In this document: positions 1-5,643 of the stretch, one piece after another | Layout: each line of letters opens with the position of its first letter | Position numbering within the stretch: the stretch's first letter is position 1 | Source: an uncultured Bacilli bacterium | Lineage (GTDB): Bacteria > Bacillota_I > Bacilli_A > RF39 > UBA660 | Reading direction: 5' to 3' | Length of the DNA: 42,589 nucleotides | Assembly: GCA_934140355.1 (NCBI GenBank) | Contig: CAKPBH010000008.1 | Location: 1-42,589, forward strand | Notes under the pieces: generated by a model | Databases searched by the model: none | What the model saw: only the letters and a program-made list of their open reading frames with translations | What the model was told of the DNA's origin: nothing | Translations under genes and position numbers: made by a program

Positions 1-24
1 ACGCCGACGATAGCAGAATATGCA

Positions 25-54
25 AAAATAGGAAATCGCCAATATTTTTTTATG
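25..54. repeat. attL core (left copy of the 30-bp direct repeat)
   Basis: Identical over 30 bp to 42421-42450; the bases immediately outside differ on both sides, so the core is exactly delimited. It begins AAAATAGGAAATCGCC and ends in a T-run followed by ATG. It lies about 100 bp from the 3' end of the integrase gene, the usual place for an attachment site. On the plus strand, frame 1 stays open from base 1 through the core to a stop at 109-111, so the core may lie in the 3' end of a host gene; frame 3 is also open, so this is undecided. Confidence 0.93.
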
Positions 55-91
55 CCCAAAACCTTTAAACATAAGGAGTTTGGGCTTTTTT
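54..91 (+). terminator. Intrinsic terminator at the left prophage edge
   Basis: GCCCAAA (54-60) pairs with TTTGGGC (79-85) and is followed by a T-run (86-91). It starts on the last base of the att core, so after integration it would stop rightward host transcription entering the prophage. It sits convergent to the integrase gene. Confidence 0.75.
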
Positions 92-131
92 GTTTCTATA
101 AACTTCGCTAAAATCATAAAAATTTCTCTCC

Positions 132-152
132 GTAGCACCCAAGTAGCACCCA
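132..152 (+). repeat. Tandem GTAGCACCCA repeats, candidate integrase arm-type sites
   Basis: GTAGCACCCA occurs at 132-141 and 143-152 (11-bp spacing, one helical turn) between attL and the integrase gene, and once more at 42377-42386 beside attR. Short direct repeats flanking the core are typical arm-binding sites for the N-terminal domain of lambda/Tn916-type tyrosine recombinases. The role is inferred from position and repetition only. Confidence 0.55.
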
Positions 153-158
153 CAATTC

Positions 159-1196
159 TTAATTTATTTTTTTTATTTCTTCGTATAGTTCTTGTATATC
201 TCTATGAGTATAAGTTCCTTCTGTAATATCTTTTATTTTATGTCCTACAATTAGTTTTAAAATATATTCATTTGCTCCTGCTTTTTTCATTTTTGTAATA
301 AATGTATGCCTACAATCGTAGGGAGTATGATTAAAATTTAATTCTGTCATTAATTTTTTGCTTTCTCTTGAAAACTTATTATAGTTAAAATTACTAAAAA
401 TAGATTTAAAAGGATATTCTAAATTTTTATCAGAAAAATATTTTATTAGATGCTTTATTTTTGGATGAATTGGAATAATTCTATCTTTTCCTGATTCTGT
501 TTTAGAGCCTGTAATAAAGTAATTTTCTTCTAAAAAAATATTGTTTTTATTCGTTATAAATATTTCATTAGGTCTAGTTCCAGAATATAAATTAATTAGA
601 AAAATTTTAACTAAATCATTGTGCTGTAACCCCCACAGAATTTCAATTTCTTTTTGTTCAAATGGAATATGTTTATCTGAAGCTGGTTTTCCTCCTAATG
701 TTAATCTATCGGTTGGATCCTTTGTTATTGGCATATCTAATATATTAATAGAATAATCAAATACTTTTCTACAAATTGTTTTTACATAGCCTTTCATGGT
801 ATATCCTGCTGGTACATTATCTAACACATTTTGTAAAAAAATATACTTAATATCTAGAATTTTCATTTTGTATAGCTCTTTACAATGATTTTTATATGCT
901 AAACTTAAACATTTATAGTTACTTTCTGACATCTTATCATTTTCGACTAATGTTTCTATATTAGCTATTACTTTTTGCCAAACGTCATCAAAAGTTAAAT
1001 TTTTATAATCTAAATCATATGGATTGTTATGATAGTTTGCTAACATTTCAAGTCCTGCTTTTCTTGTTTCCGTATATCCTATAACTTTTCTTATTTGTGA
1101 ATTTTCACTCCAACCAGTTGTTATAACTATGACATACGGTTTCTTTCTTTTTCCTGATTTTTTATACACTGAACCGTACCCATTTGGTAATTTCAA
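159..1196 (-). CDS. int: Tyrosine recombinase, prophage integrase
   Basis: Site-specific recombinase that would integrate and excise the phage at the 30-bp core. The N-terminus (NGYGSVYKKSGKRKKPYVIV) resembles an AP2-like arm-binding domain, followed by a SAM-like core-binding domain and a C-terminal catalytic domain. Visible catalytic motifs are SGTRPNEI (first Arg), YDCRHTF (box II, with Tyr where His is more usual), VGHK and the nucleophile in TYTH. The start is taken as TTG at 1196, nine bases after GAGGAGG; a TTG at 1205 abuts the Shine-Dalgarno and is unlikely. The gene is about 345 codons, normal for the family, and is transcribed toward attL. Confidence 0.93.
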   Translation of the reverse strand: MKLPNGYGSVYKKSGKRKKPYVIVITTGWSENSQIRKVIGYTETRKAGLEMLANYHNNPYDLDYKNLTFDDVWQKVIANIETLVENDKMSESNYKCLSLAYKNHCKELYKMKILDIKYIFLQNVLDNVPAGYTMKGYVKTICRKVFDYSINILDMPITKDPTDRLTLGGKPASDKHIPFEQKEIEILWGLQHNDLVKIFLINLYSGTRPNEIFITNKNNIFLEENYFITGSKTESGKDRIIPIHPKIKHLIKYFSDKNLEYPFKSIFSNFNYNKFSRESKKLMTELNFNHTPYDCRHTFITKMKKAGANEYILKLIVGHKIKDITEGTYTHRDIQELYEEIKKIN

Positions 1197-1218
1197 CCTT
1201 ATCAACCTCCTCTAATTA

Positions 1219-1247
1219 TTTACTATTTCTTATTTTTTTAGTATAAT
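1219..1247 (+). promoter_or_regulatory. Putative promoter for a small RNA antisense to the int leader
   Basis: TTTACT (1219-1224), 17-bp spacer, TATAAT (1242-1247), reading away from int. The predicted start is near 1254. It is directly followed by a two-hairpin, T-tailed stretch, which makes a short transcript plausible. The -35 matches consensus at four of six positions. Confidence 0.4.
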
Positions 1248-1250
1248 TAG

Positions 1251-1327
1251 AGTACATAAATTTATATTGTGAGAATATTTTTTTATGTACTTTCGACTAG
1301 TTCTGTTGCAGCAGTTCTAGTTTTTTT
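1251..1327 (+). ncRNA. Candidate small RNA opposite the integrase leader
   Basis: The 10-bp inverted repeat AGTACATAAA (1251-1260) and TTTATGTACT (1282-1291) is followed by a terminator hairpin, ACTAG-tt-CTG (1296-1305) with CAG-tt-CTAGT (1312-1321), and then a T-run to 1327. From a promoter at 1219-1247 this would give an RNA of about 74 nt complementary to the leader of the int mRNA, whose promoter lies upstream at 1414-1442. Antisense control of int is an inference; no known RNA family was recognised. Confidence 0.4.
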
Positions 1328-1392
1328 AATAGCTTATTTTTAAATTTTTCTATTTTTAAAAATAGATGTTTAGATATAGTTTTATTTTTTAT
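1297..1392 (-). CDS. Possible 31-codon leader ORF of the int mRNA with non-standard start
   Basis: A strong Shine-Dalgarno (AAAGGAGG, 1405-1398) is followed five bases later by ATA, opening a 31-codon frame (IKNKTISKHLF...LELLQQN) ending at TAG. The product is lysine-rich and amphipathic-looking. There is no ATG, GTG or TTG in range, so either AUA initiation is used, the ORF is a relic, or the AAAGGAGG is only part of the RNA leader. It overlaps the candidate antisense RNA on the other strand. Low confidence. Confidence 0.2.
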   Translation of the reverse strand: MKNKTISKHLFLKIEKFKNKLLKKLELLQQN

Positions 1393-1413
1393 AGTATCCT
1401 CCTTTCAAATTTA

Positions 1414-1442
1414 ATTATAACATATTTAACAAATTATATCAA
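1414..1442 (-). promoter_or_regulatory. Leftward (integrase) promoter with extended -10, overlapped by an operator
   Basis: On the minus strand: TTGATA (1442-1437), 17-bp spacer, TATAAT (1419-1414) preceded by TGT, an extended -10. The start would be near 1407, about 210 nt before int. The ATCAACTT half-site at 1438-1445 covers the -35, suggesting repression by the phage repressor or Cro-like protein. Confidence 0.55.
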
Positions 1443-1484
1443 CTTAAAGTTTAATATAAAGAAATAAATCAACTTAAAATTACT
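1438..1484. promoter_or_regulatory. Two operator-like sites between divergent promoters
   Basis: ATCAACTT at 1438-1445 (with degenerate right arm AAGTTTAA, 1447-1454) and ATCAACTT at 1468-1475 (right arm AAATTACT) match the perfect palindrome in the early promoter (3146-3162). They are 30 bp apart. The second sits two bases before a TATAAT, exactly the geometry of operator and -10 at the early promoter. Binding by the XRE repressor or the Cro-like protein is inferred. Confidence 0.5.
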
Positions 1485-1485
1485 A

Positions 1486-1614
1486 TATAATATAATAGGG
1501 GTGAAATGGTGAAAAATATTTTTAAGTTCTATTATTATTTGAAAAAACACGATATTTATAGACAGTTTATTGATTTAATAGAGCAATTTAAAAGCACCAA
1601 ATAGGTGCTTTTAA
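1486..1614 (+). ncRNA. Candidate short transcript/sRNA with strong terminator next to the nuclease gene
   Basis: Overlapping TATAAT boxes (1486-1491, 1491-1496) are followed at 1588-1614 by an 11-bp perfect hairpin TTAAAAGCACC / GGTGCTTTTAA, giving a transcript of only about 115 nt. It could be a small RNA or the mRNA for the 32-codon ORF at 1506-1604. The hairpin overlaps the last codon of the convergent nuclease gene and probably acts in both directions. Confidence 0.4.
1506..1604 (+). CDS. Small ORF, 32-aa basic peptide of unknown function
   Basis: ATG at 1506 (or GTG at 1509, better spaced from AGGGGTG at 1497-1503) opens a frame for MVKNIFKFYYYLKKHDIYRQ and 12 more residues, ending inside the terminator hairpin. 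The peptide is aromatic and lysine-rich with no recognised domain. If the upstream TATAAT is the real -10, the mRNA would be almost leaderless. It is convergent with the nuclease gene and may be repressor-controlled. It could equally be a non-coding RNA. Confidence 0.3.
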   Translation: MVKNIFKFYYYLKKHDIYRQFIDLIEQFKSTK

Positions 1615-1617
1615 AAA
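1588..1617. terminator. Bidirectional hairpin terminator
   Basis: TTAAAAGCACC (1588-1598), AAATA loop, GGTGCTTTTAA (1604-1614): an 11-bp perfect stem. The stem supplies T-rich tails on both strands, fitting a shared terminator for the rightward short transcript and the leftward lysogeny operon. Confidence 0.7.
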
Positions 1618-2702
1618 TTAGATTCTTTTATTTCTTTAATTATATCTTCTACATTTCTATTTTCATATTTACCAATATAGTATAATTTAATACCATTAGT
1701 ATGACATAAATCTTTTTTTCTTTTATCCCTTTCTTGTTGTAGTTTAAACTGCCTTTCTCCACCATATTCTTTATATGGTTTGTAATGTTGCTTGCCTTGA
1801 ACTTCAAAAGCAACTTTTATTTCAGGAATATAAATATCTAATGACTGTCTTCCAAGCCATTTACTACGATACTGATATATGGCTGTTGGAAAATAATCTC
1901 TAATTTTTTTCAGATACTTTAATTCATTGATTCTTTTAAGACTACTTTCACTAACGTTTAACATTTTAAGTATTTCTTTCCTTTGATAATTATAAAAATC
2001 AATTTCAATTCCAGTTTTTATGTAGTTTTGTTCGTAATTATAAGCTATAATAGCTGCTCTTGAATAATTGATTATTACAGGTCTAGCATATTTTTTGTAT
2101 AGATATTTTATATATTTTTTCTTTTTTAAGTGAAATTTTTTCTTTAATATTTCATTAATTTCTTTGCATTTTTCTGAATAATAATTTTTATTTTCATCAT
2201 TTGTCATATAATAATATTCATATGTTATTAGTCCTTGTAGAGGCATATTTTTTATAAATATATCGTGGTTATAGTAATATAGCCTATGGATATAGTATAT
2301 ACTTTTTTTATCTGCTTTATCAAAATATAGTAAATATAATGTTGTTGAATCATTTTCAATTATATTTTGAAATTTTTTTATTTTTTTTGCTAATTTAAAA
2401 AAATTATTTTCGATAATCCAAAAATTAAAGTTATCTTCTTTTAATACATAAAGAATTATTTCATCGTTTAATTTATTTTTTTCTTTTTTATTTAGTTGCA
2501 TGTCTATGTTAAGTTTTTTTATTATAGTGTATATATTTCCATAGCCATGATTTATAAAAGAGTTAATTTTTTCTATTTCATCTGTATTCTTTATTTTATT
2601 TTTATACTTGTTAAAAAATGAAAAAGATTGTTTATTTTGGTAAAAGATTAGTAGTACTACAATTGTAACTGAAAATAAAATTGAAAATAATAATTTTATC
2701 AT
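1611..2702 (-). CDS. Membrane-anchored PD-(D/E)XK/VSR-like nuclease-fold protein
   Basis: The N-terminus (residues about 3-21, LLFSILFSVTIVVLLIFY) is a single transmembrane segment. A long lysine/tyrosine-rich middle region follows, then a C-terminal domain with SLDIYIPEIKVAFEVQGKQH and a later KKDLCHTNGIKLYYI strand. That pattern (D on one strand, E-x-Q-G-K-Q-H on the next, helix, then IKLYYI) is typical of VSR/PD-(D/E)XK endonuclease-like domains. The gene overlaps the repressor stop by ATGA (2699-2702), so it is translationally coupled to the repressor and should be made in the lysogen. This is a moron position, so a role in superinfection exclusion or defence is an inference; the cleaved substrate is unknown. 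Confidence 0.6.
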   Translation of the reverse strand: MIKLLFSILFSVTIVVLLIFYQNKQSFSFFNKYKNKIKNTDEIEKINSFINHGYGNIYTIIKKLNIDMQLNKKEKNKLNDEIILYVLKEDNFNFWIIENNFFKLAKKIKKFQNIIENDSTTLYLLYFDKADKKSIYYIHRLYYYNHDIFIKNMPLQGLITYEYYYMTNDENKNYYSEKCKEINEILKKKFHLKKKKYIKYLYKKYARPVIINYSRAAIIAYNYEQNYIKTGIEIDFYNYQRKEILKMLNVSESSLKRINELKYLKKIRDYFPTAIYQYRSKWLGRQSLDIYIPEIKVAFEVQGKQHYKPYKEYGGERQFKLQQERDKRKKDLCHTNGIKLYYIGKYENRNVEDIIKEIKESNF

Positions 2703-3058
2703 TTATTTTTTAGAAAATCTTTATTAGCTTTAATGAATTTTATTAATTTTAAAAATTCTTCATTTGTTAAATCTTCATTATCATTTATATATCCACTTTT
2801 TTGTAATACTTTTGTTAATATTTTTATCTCTACCATTTCTTCATCTCGGGAAGTTATCTCTTTTTTATTACCTAATAAATAGTCAGTTGAAACATTAAAG
2901 ATATTTGCTATTTTTACGATTGTTTTTGTATCTGGTTCATTTTTACCTTTGTACCACTTACTAACAGCTTGCGGTGTAAATCCAAGCATTTTTGCTAATT
3001 CTATCTGACTTATATCACTATTATCTAATAAAAATCTAAAATTTTCTGAAAAAGCCAT
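2699..3058 (-). CDS. XRE-family phage repressor (CI-like)
   Basis: A 119-aa protein with an N-terminal HTH_3 domain (residues about 8-62: ISQIELAKMLGFTPQAVSKW, then PDTKTIVKIANIFNVSTDYLLG) and a short acidic/lysine C-terminal helix region. It lacks a LexA/CI-type peptidase, so induction cannot be by RecA-stimulated self-cleavage. The start is ATG at 3058 because GAGGAAGTGATAGAA precedes it; a longer in-frame ORF to 3223 would run through the promoter/operator. It is divergent from the early operon and probably represses the promoter at 3141-3169 through the palindrome there. It forms an operon with the nuclease-like gene. Confidence 0.88.
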   Translation of the reverse strand: MAFSENFRFLLDNSDISQIELAKMLGFTPQAVSKWYKGKNEPDTKTIVKIANIFNVSTDYLLGNKKEITSRDEEMVEIKILTKVLQKSGYINDNEDLTNEEFLKLIKFIKANKDFLKNK

Positions 3059-3079
3059 TTCTATCACTTCCTCTAATAT

Positions 3080-3108
3080 ATTATATTCTGGGCTTTTGAA
3101 CTTTTTAA
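3080..3108 (-). promoter_or_regulatory. Repressor promoter (PRM-like)
   Basis: On the minus strand: TTAAAA (3108-3103), 17-bp spacer, TATAAT (3085-3080), giving a very short leader before the repressor Shine-Dalgarno. The weak -35 is usual for a maintenance promoter. An inverted repeat AACTTTTT (3099-3106) / AAAAAGTT (3122-3129) surrounds the -35 and could be another regulator site. Confidence 0.45.
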
Positions 3109-3140
3109 TAAAAAAATAATCAAAAAGTTTATAAAATATA

Positions 3141-3169
3141 TTGACATCAACTTTAAGTTGATATATAAT
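3141..3169 (+). promoter_or_regulatory. Early rightward promoter (PR) with consensus boxes
   Basis: TTGACA (3141-3146), exactly 17 bp, TATAAT (3164-3169): a full consensus sigma-70/sigma-A promoter. The spacer is almost entirely the palindromic operator at 3146-3162. It drives the early operon beginning at 3464 after a roughly 290-nt structured leader. Confidence 0.85.
3146..3162. promoter_or_regulatory. 17-bp perfect palindromic operator inside PR
   Basis: ATCAACTT-T-AAGTTGAT is a perfect inverted repeat lying between the -35 and -10 of PR, so any bound dimer blocks RNA polymerase. The same ATCAACTT half occurs at 1438 and 1468. The ligand is most likely the XRE repressor and/or the Cro-like protein. 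Confidence 0.7.
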
Positions 3170-3173
3170 TGAT

Positions 3174-3433
3174 TTGTAACTTAAAGATAGTAGGTTACAA
3201 GTGTTGTAAAAAAAAGATATCAAGTTTAGCGACCAAACTCATACTTGATATCGAAGTTCAGTCTTTATTTATGGAATTATTATTACCATTAATTATTATT
3301 ATGGTTATATTAATACCACTAGTTAAAAGACTTTTGAGTACGTTCACAATTTTTTTCATAATAATTATAGAAAGAAATAATGTGAACAAAAATGTGTTGT
3401 CTCTAATTCGAGACATTTATATTATACAACACA
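3174..3433 (+). promoter_or_regulatory. Structured leader of the early transcript
   Basis: This stretch carries several inverted repeats: TTGTAAC (3174-3180) / GTTACAA (3194-3200); GATATCAAGT (3216-3225) / ACTTGATATC (3243-3252), with a competing inner pair AGTTT (3223-3227) / AAACT (3235-3239); GTTCACA (3342-3348) / TGTGAAC (3381-3387); TGTGTTGT (3393-3400) / ACAACACA (3426-3433) enclosing TGTCTC / GAGACA (3398-3403, 3410-3415). No T-tailed terminator is evident. It may control translation or transcript stability; the function is unknown. Confidence 0.4.
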
Positions 3434-3459
3434 AAGTTGATAATTGCAAGAGGAGGTGA
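3271..3459 (+). CDS. Possible small hydrophobic protein in the early leader
   Basis: ATG at 3271 opens a 62-aa frame starting MELLLPLIIIMVILIPLVKR, followed by a second hydrophobic stretch (FTIFFIIIIE) and a charged tail. Its stop overlaps the Shine-Dalgarno of the next gene. There is no good ribosome-binding site before 3271, and the DNA is dense in inverted repeats, so it may only be an accidental open frame in an RNA leader. If translated it would be a two-helix membrane peptide, possibly toxin-like. Low confidence. Confidence 0.28.
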   Translation: MELLLPLIIIMVILIPLVKRLLSTFTIFFIIIIERNNVNKNVLSLIRDIYIIQHKVDNCKRR

Positions 3460-3463
3460 AATT

Positions 3464-3667
3464 TTGAGAAAGAAAAGAGAATGGCTAATTCAAAAAAGAA
3501 AAGAAAAAGAATTGGACCAAAAGCATATTTCTGAATTATTGGGAGTTACTCAACAATTTTATAATTTTATAGAAAATGGTAAGAGAAGACCTAGTCCAGA
3601 AATAGCACAAAAAATAGGTAAAATACTTGGAATCGATTGGACTGTATTTTATAATGATGAAACTTAA
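3464..3667 (+). CDS. Cro/XRE-type HTH regulator
   Basis: A 67-aa HTH_3 protein (LDQKHISELLGVTQQFYNFI, then ENGKRRPSPEIAQKIGKILG). The start is TTG at 3464, seven bases after AGGAGG; the longer ATG frame at 3437 lacks a suitable Shine-Dalgarno. As the first clear gene after PR, opposite the repressor, it fills the Cro position and probably shifts the switch toward lytic growth by binding the same operators. Confidence 0.82.
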   Translation: MRKKREWLIQKRKEKELDQKHISELLGVTQQFYNFIENGKRRPSPEIAQKIGKILGIDWTVFYNDET

Positions 3668-3683
3668 TTTAGAAAGGAAAAAA

Positions 3684-3878
3684 ATGAAATTAACTATTAA
3701 AAGAGCTGCCGAACTAATGAATAAAAGTCAACAATTTATAAGAATTGGATTACAAAATGGGACTTTACCAATTGGTTCAGCAGTTAAAACAGGAGAAAAA
3801 AATTATAACTATTATATATCACCAAAATTATTTGAAGAATTTACTGGGATTAAGGTTAAGGAAGGAGAAAAAATATGA
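3684..3878 (+). CDS. Small HTH DNA-binding protein (excisionase/MerR-like)
   Basis: A 64-aa protein beginning MKLTIKRAAELMNKSQQFIR with GLQNGTLPIG after it, the recognisable pattern of phage excisionase-like winged-helix proteins (helix-turn-helix then a wing). The start at 3684 follows AGAAAGGA; a longer frame from 3627 overlaps the previous gene. It overlaps the next ORF by four bases. A directionality-factor or early-regulator role is likely but unproven. Confidence 0.65.
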   Translation: MKLTIKRAAELMNKSQQFIRIGLQNGTLPIGSAVKTGEKNYNYYISPKLFEEFTGIKVKEGEKI

Positions 3879-4066
3879 AAAGGATTAAATGGGGAAATAT
3901 AGGAGTGTTACTAATGTTTATGGTAAGTGCTTTATTAGTAGTAAGTGATTTTATAACATTAGTTACAAGTATGGCAAGCTTAACTTATTATGGCACTACA
4001 ACTGGAATATTAGCGTTAATAGTAATGGATTTTTGTGGAGAGTATTTATATGATGAAATGCAATAA
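3875..4066 (+). CDS. Small two-helix membrane protein
   Basis: A 63-aa protein with two hydrophobic segments (about residues 9-31, IGVLLMFMVSALLVVSDFIT, and 40-53, TGILALIVMDF) and a short acidic C-terminus. It overlaps the upstream HTH gene by ATGA, so it is translationally coupled. No function recognised; small membrane proteins in this early position recur in phages of AT-rich gut Firmicutes. Confidence 0.6.
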   Translation: MKRIKWGNIGVLLMFMVSALLVVSDFITLVTSMASLTYYGTTTGILALIVMDFCGEYLYDEMQ

Positions 4067-4070
4067 AAAA

Positions 4071-4153
4071 ATTTATAAGTTGTCGCAAAACTTATAAATA
4101 AAATTAAATTTTATCAAAAAATTCATTTTTATTATATCAAAAATAATAAAAAT
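4071..4153 (+). repeat. Two hairpins between early genes
   Basis: ATTTATAAGTT (4071-4081) pairs perfectly with AACTTATAAAT (4089-4099) around a 7-nt loop, and ATTTTTATTAT (4125-4135) with ATAATAAAAAT (4143-4153). Neither has a clear T-tail, although the second ends just before the next Shine-Dalgarno. They may mark an RNA-processing or partial termination point between regulators and replication genes. Confidence 0.45.
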
Positions 4154-4172
4154 GTCAAATCAGGAGGAAAAA

Positions 4173-4370
4173 ATGAAATATTATACAGTACGTGATGTTA
4201 TGGAAATAACAGGCGCTAGTCAAAATTTATCATATGAAATTATAAGAAAATTAAGAAAATCGTTTCAGAAGAAATATCCAGAAAGTATATCTTTACAAGG
4301 AAAGATCCCAAAATGGTATTTTGATGAAACAATGATGTTTGAAAAAAGAGAAGAAAAAGTTGAACAATAA
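4173..4370 (+). CDS. Small HTH DNA-binding protein
   Basis: A 65-aa protein (MKYYTVRDVMEITGASQNLS, then YEIIRKLRKSF and KIPKWYFDE). The pattern of an N-terminal helix-turn-helix followed by GKIPKWYF matches small excisionase/Tn916-regulator-like proteins. The start at 4173 follows AGGAGGAAAAA; an ATG at 4152 lies in a hairpin without a Shine-Dalgarno. It sits just before the replisome organizer. Confidence 0.6.
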   Translation: MKYYTVRDVMEITGASQNLSYEIIRKLRKSFQKKYPESISLQGKIPKWYFDETMMFEKREEKVEQ

Positions 4371-4412
4371 CGAAATTTATTCAGAGTTTTGGTTGGTAGA
4401 GTGGAGGCATGG

Positions 4413-5312
4413 ATGGCTAGAAAAAGAATGTTTGATAGTGAAATTATCGGACAAGATAGTTTTATTGAACTTCCTATGGAAGCAAAAGCCTTATATTTTT
4501 TACTAGGAATGGAAGCAGACGACGAAGGATTTGTCAATTATAAAAAAGTATTAAGACTATATGGTGGAATGGAAGATAGCATAAAAATATTAGCCATGAA
4601 AGGTTTTATAATTCCATTTAAAAGTGGAGTAGTTGTAATAACCGATTGGAACATAAATAATTATTTAGACAAAAATAGAGTTACAAAAACAATTTATCAA
4701 TCGGAGAAAAAACAATTAAATTTTAATCAAATAACCAAAAAGTATGAAATGTTGTTTAACCCTTTAAATTCAAGTGTTAAACATTCGTTAAACAAATGTT
4801 TAACCAGTATAGAAGAGTATAGAGTAGAAGAGAATAGTATAGAAGAGTGTAGAGTAGATGATGTAGTAGATAGACAAGAAGAACAGGCATCAACATCATC
4901 AACAACGGATAATTTAGATAGACAAGAGGAACAGGCACCATTACCAAAGAAAGACACCAATATTCTTCAATATCTAAAAACTAATTTTGAAAGAACTATC
5001 TCACTTTCTGAAATAGAAAAGTTATATTCTTATCAATCGACATTTACGAATGACATCATAATAGAGGCAATTGATAGGGCATGTTTAAATAACGTAAAAA
5101 CAATTGGTTATGTAGTTGGAATATTAAACAGTTGGAAAACAAAAGGCTTTAAGAATTTGAAAGAGTGCAAGCAAGAGGTAAATCAAATGAAAAAAAGCAA
5201 AATAGGTTATCAAGCACCAGAACCTGAGTGGTTTAATAAAAAAATTGAAAAAAGGCAAGTACAAGAAAATGAAATCAAAGAAATGGAAGAATTATTAAAG
5301 GAGTACAAATAA
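4413..5312 (+). CDS. Replisome organizer, DnaD-like phage replication initiator
   Basis: A 299-aa protein. Residues about 1-95 (MARKRMFDSEIIGQDSFIEL, then GMEADDEGFVNYKK and VVVITDWNINNYL) form the winged-helix domain of phage replisome organizers. Residues about 120-175 are a low-complexity acidic linker rich in E, D, S and T. Residues about 185-265 resemble a DnaD C-terminal domain (SEIEKLYSY, GYVVGILNSWKTKGF). It should bind the origin and recruit the host helicase loader. The start at 4413 has GGAGG five bases upstream. The linker-coding DNA holds phased GTTTAAC repeats and purine repeats, a probable origin. Confidence 0.82.
   Translation: MARKRMFDSEIIGQDSFIELPMEAKALYFLLGMEADDEGFVNYKKVLRLYGGMEDSIKILAMKGFIIPFKSGVVVITDWNINNYLDKNRVTKTIYQSEKKQLNFNQITKKYEMLFNPLNSSVKHSLNKCLTSIEEYRVEENSIEECRVDDVVDRQEEQASTSSTTDNLDRQEEQAPLPKKDTNILQYLKTNFERTISLSEIEKLYSYQSTFTNDIIIEAIDRACLNNVKTIGYVVGILNSWKTKGFKNLKECKQEVNQMKKSKIGYQAPEPEWFNKKIEKRQVQENEIKEMEELLKEYK
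4754..4858. other. Putative replication origin (iterons) inside the initiator gene
   Basis: GTTTAAC at 4754 and 4798 and its reverse complement GTTAAAC at 4776 and 4787 all fall on an exact 11-bp phase (a degenerate copy near 4765). They are followed by a 23-bp purine-rich repeat at 4806-4828 and 4836-4858 with one mismatch, period 30. Phase-locked repeats inside an initiator gene are the usual layout of a phage origin bound by its own initiator. Confidence 0.55.
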
Positions 5313-5440
5313 TGATATTTAGTTACGAAAATGTTAGACTAGGGGATTTAGATGTTGAATTTAATTATATAAATTTTGAGATTATTTGTGATGGCGATAA
5401 TCAAAAAATAAGAATGGGACTAATTTCAGATGAGAGATAG
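5312..5440 (+). CDS. Small hypothetical early protein (42 aa)
   Basis: ATG at 5312 overlaps the TAA of the replisome organizer and has AAAGGAG eight bases upstream. The product MIFSYENVRLGDLDVEFNYI plus 22 residues is acidic with no recognised domain. Its end overlaps the next gene by 11 bases, so three genes are coupled. Supported by ribosome-binding site and tight packing only. Confidence 0.5.
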   Translation: MIFSYENVRLGDLDVEFNYINFEIICDGDNQKIRMGLISDER

Positions 5441-5630
5441 AATTTTAGATTATATGAGGGAATTTGGAAGTATTACAACTATGCAAGCCTTTAAAGATTT
5501 AGGATGTAGTCGATTAAGTGAATATATAAGACAGATAAGATTAGAACACAAGGTTGGTTATACTATTGAAAAAGGGGTTAACAGGTATGGAAAAAAAGTA
5601 AAATGGATGAGATTTTACTTAGAAGATTGA
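5430..5630 (+). CDS. Winged-helix/HTH domain protein
   Basis: A 66-aa protein: MRDRILDYMREFGSITTMQA, FKDLGCSRLSEYIRQIR, KGVNRYGKKVKWMRFYL. The order helix, turn, recognition helix, beta-wing with a terminal aromatic motif matches the small helix-turn-helix domain proteins common in siphophage early regions. It is probably a DNA-binding accessory of replication or regulation; the partner is unknown. Confidence 0.6.
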   Translation: MRDRILDYMREFGSITTMQAFKDLGCSRLSEYIRQIRLEHKVGYTIEKGVNRYGKKVKWMRFYLED

Positions 5631-5643
5631 AAGGATGGAAAAA

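Noticed and set aside
541..756. Plus-strand ORF inside the integrase gene
   Set aside because: Antisense shadow of int with no ribosome-binding site; int motifs on the minus strand are unambiguous.
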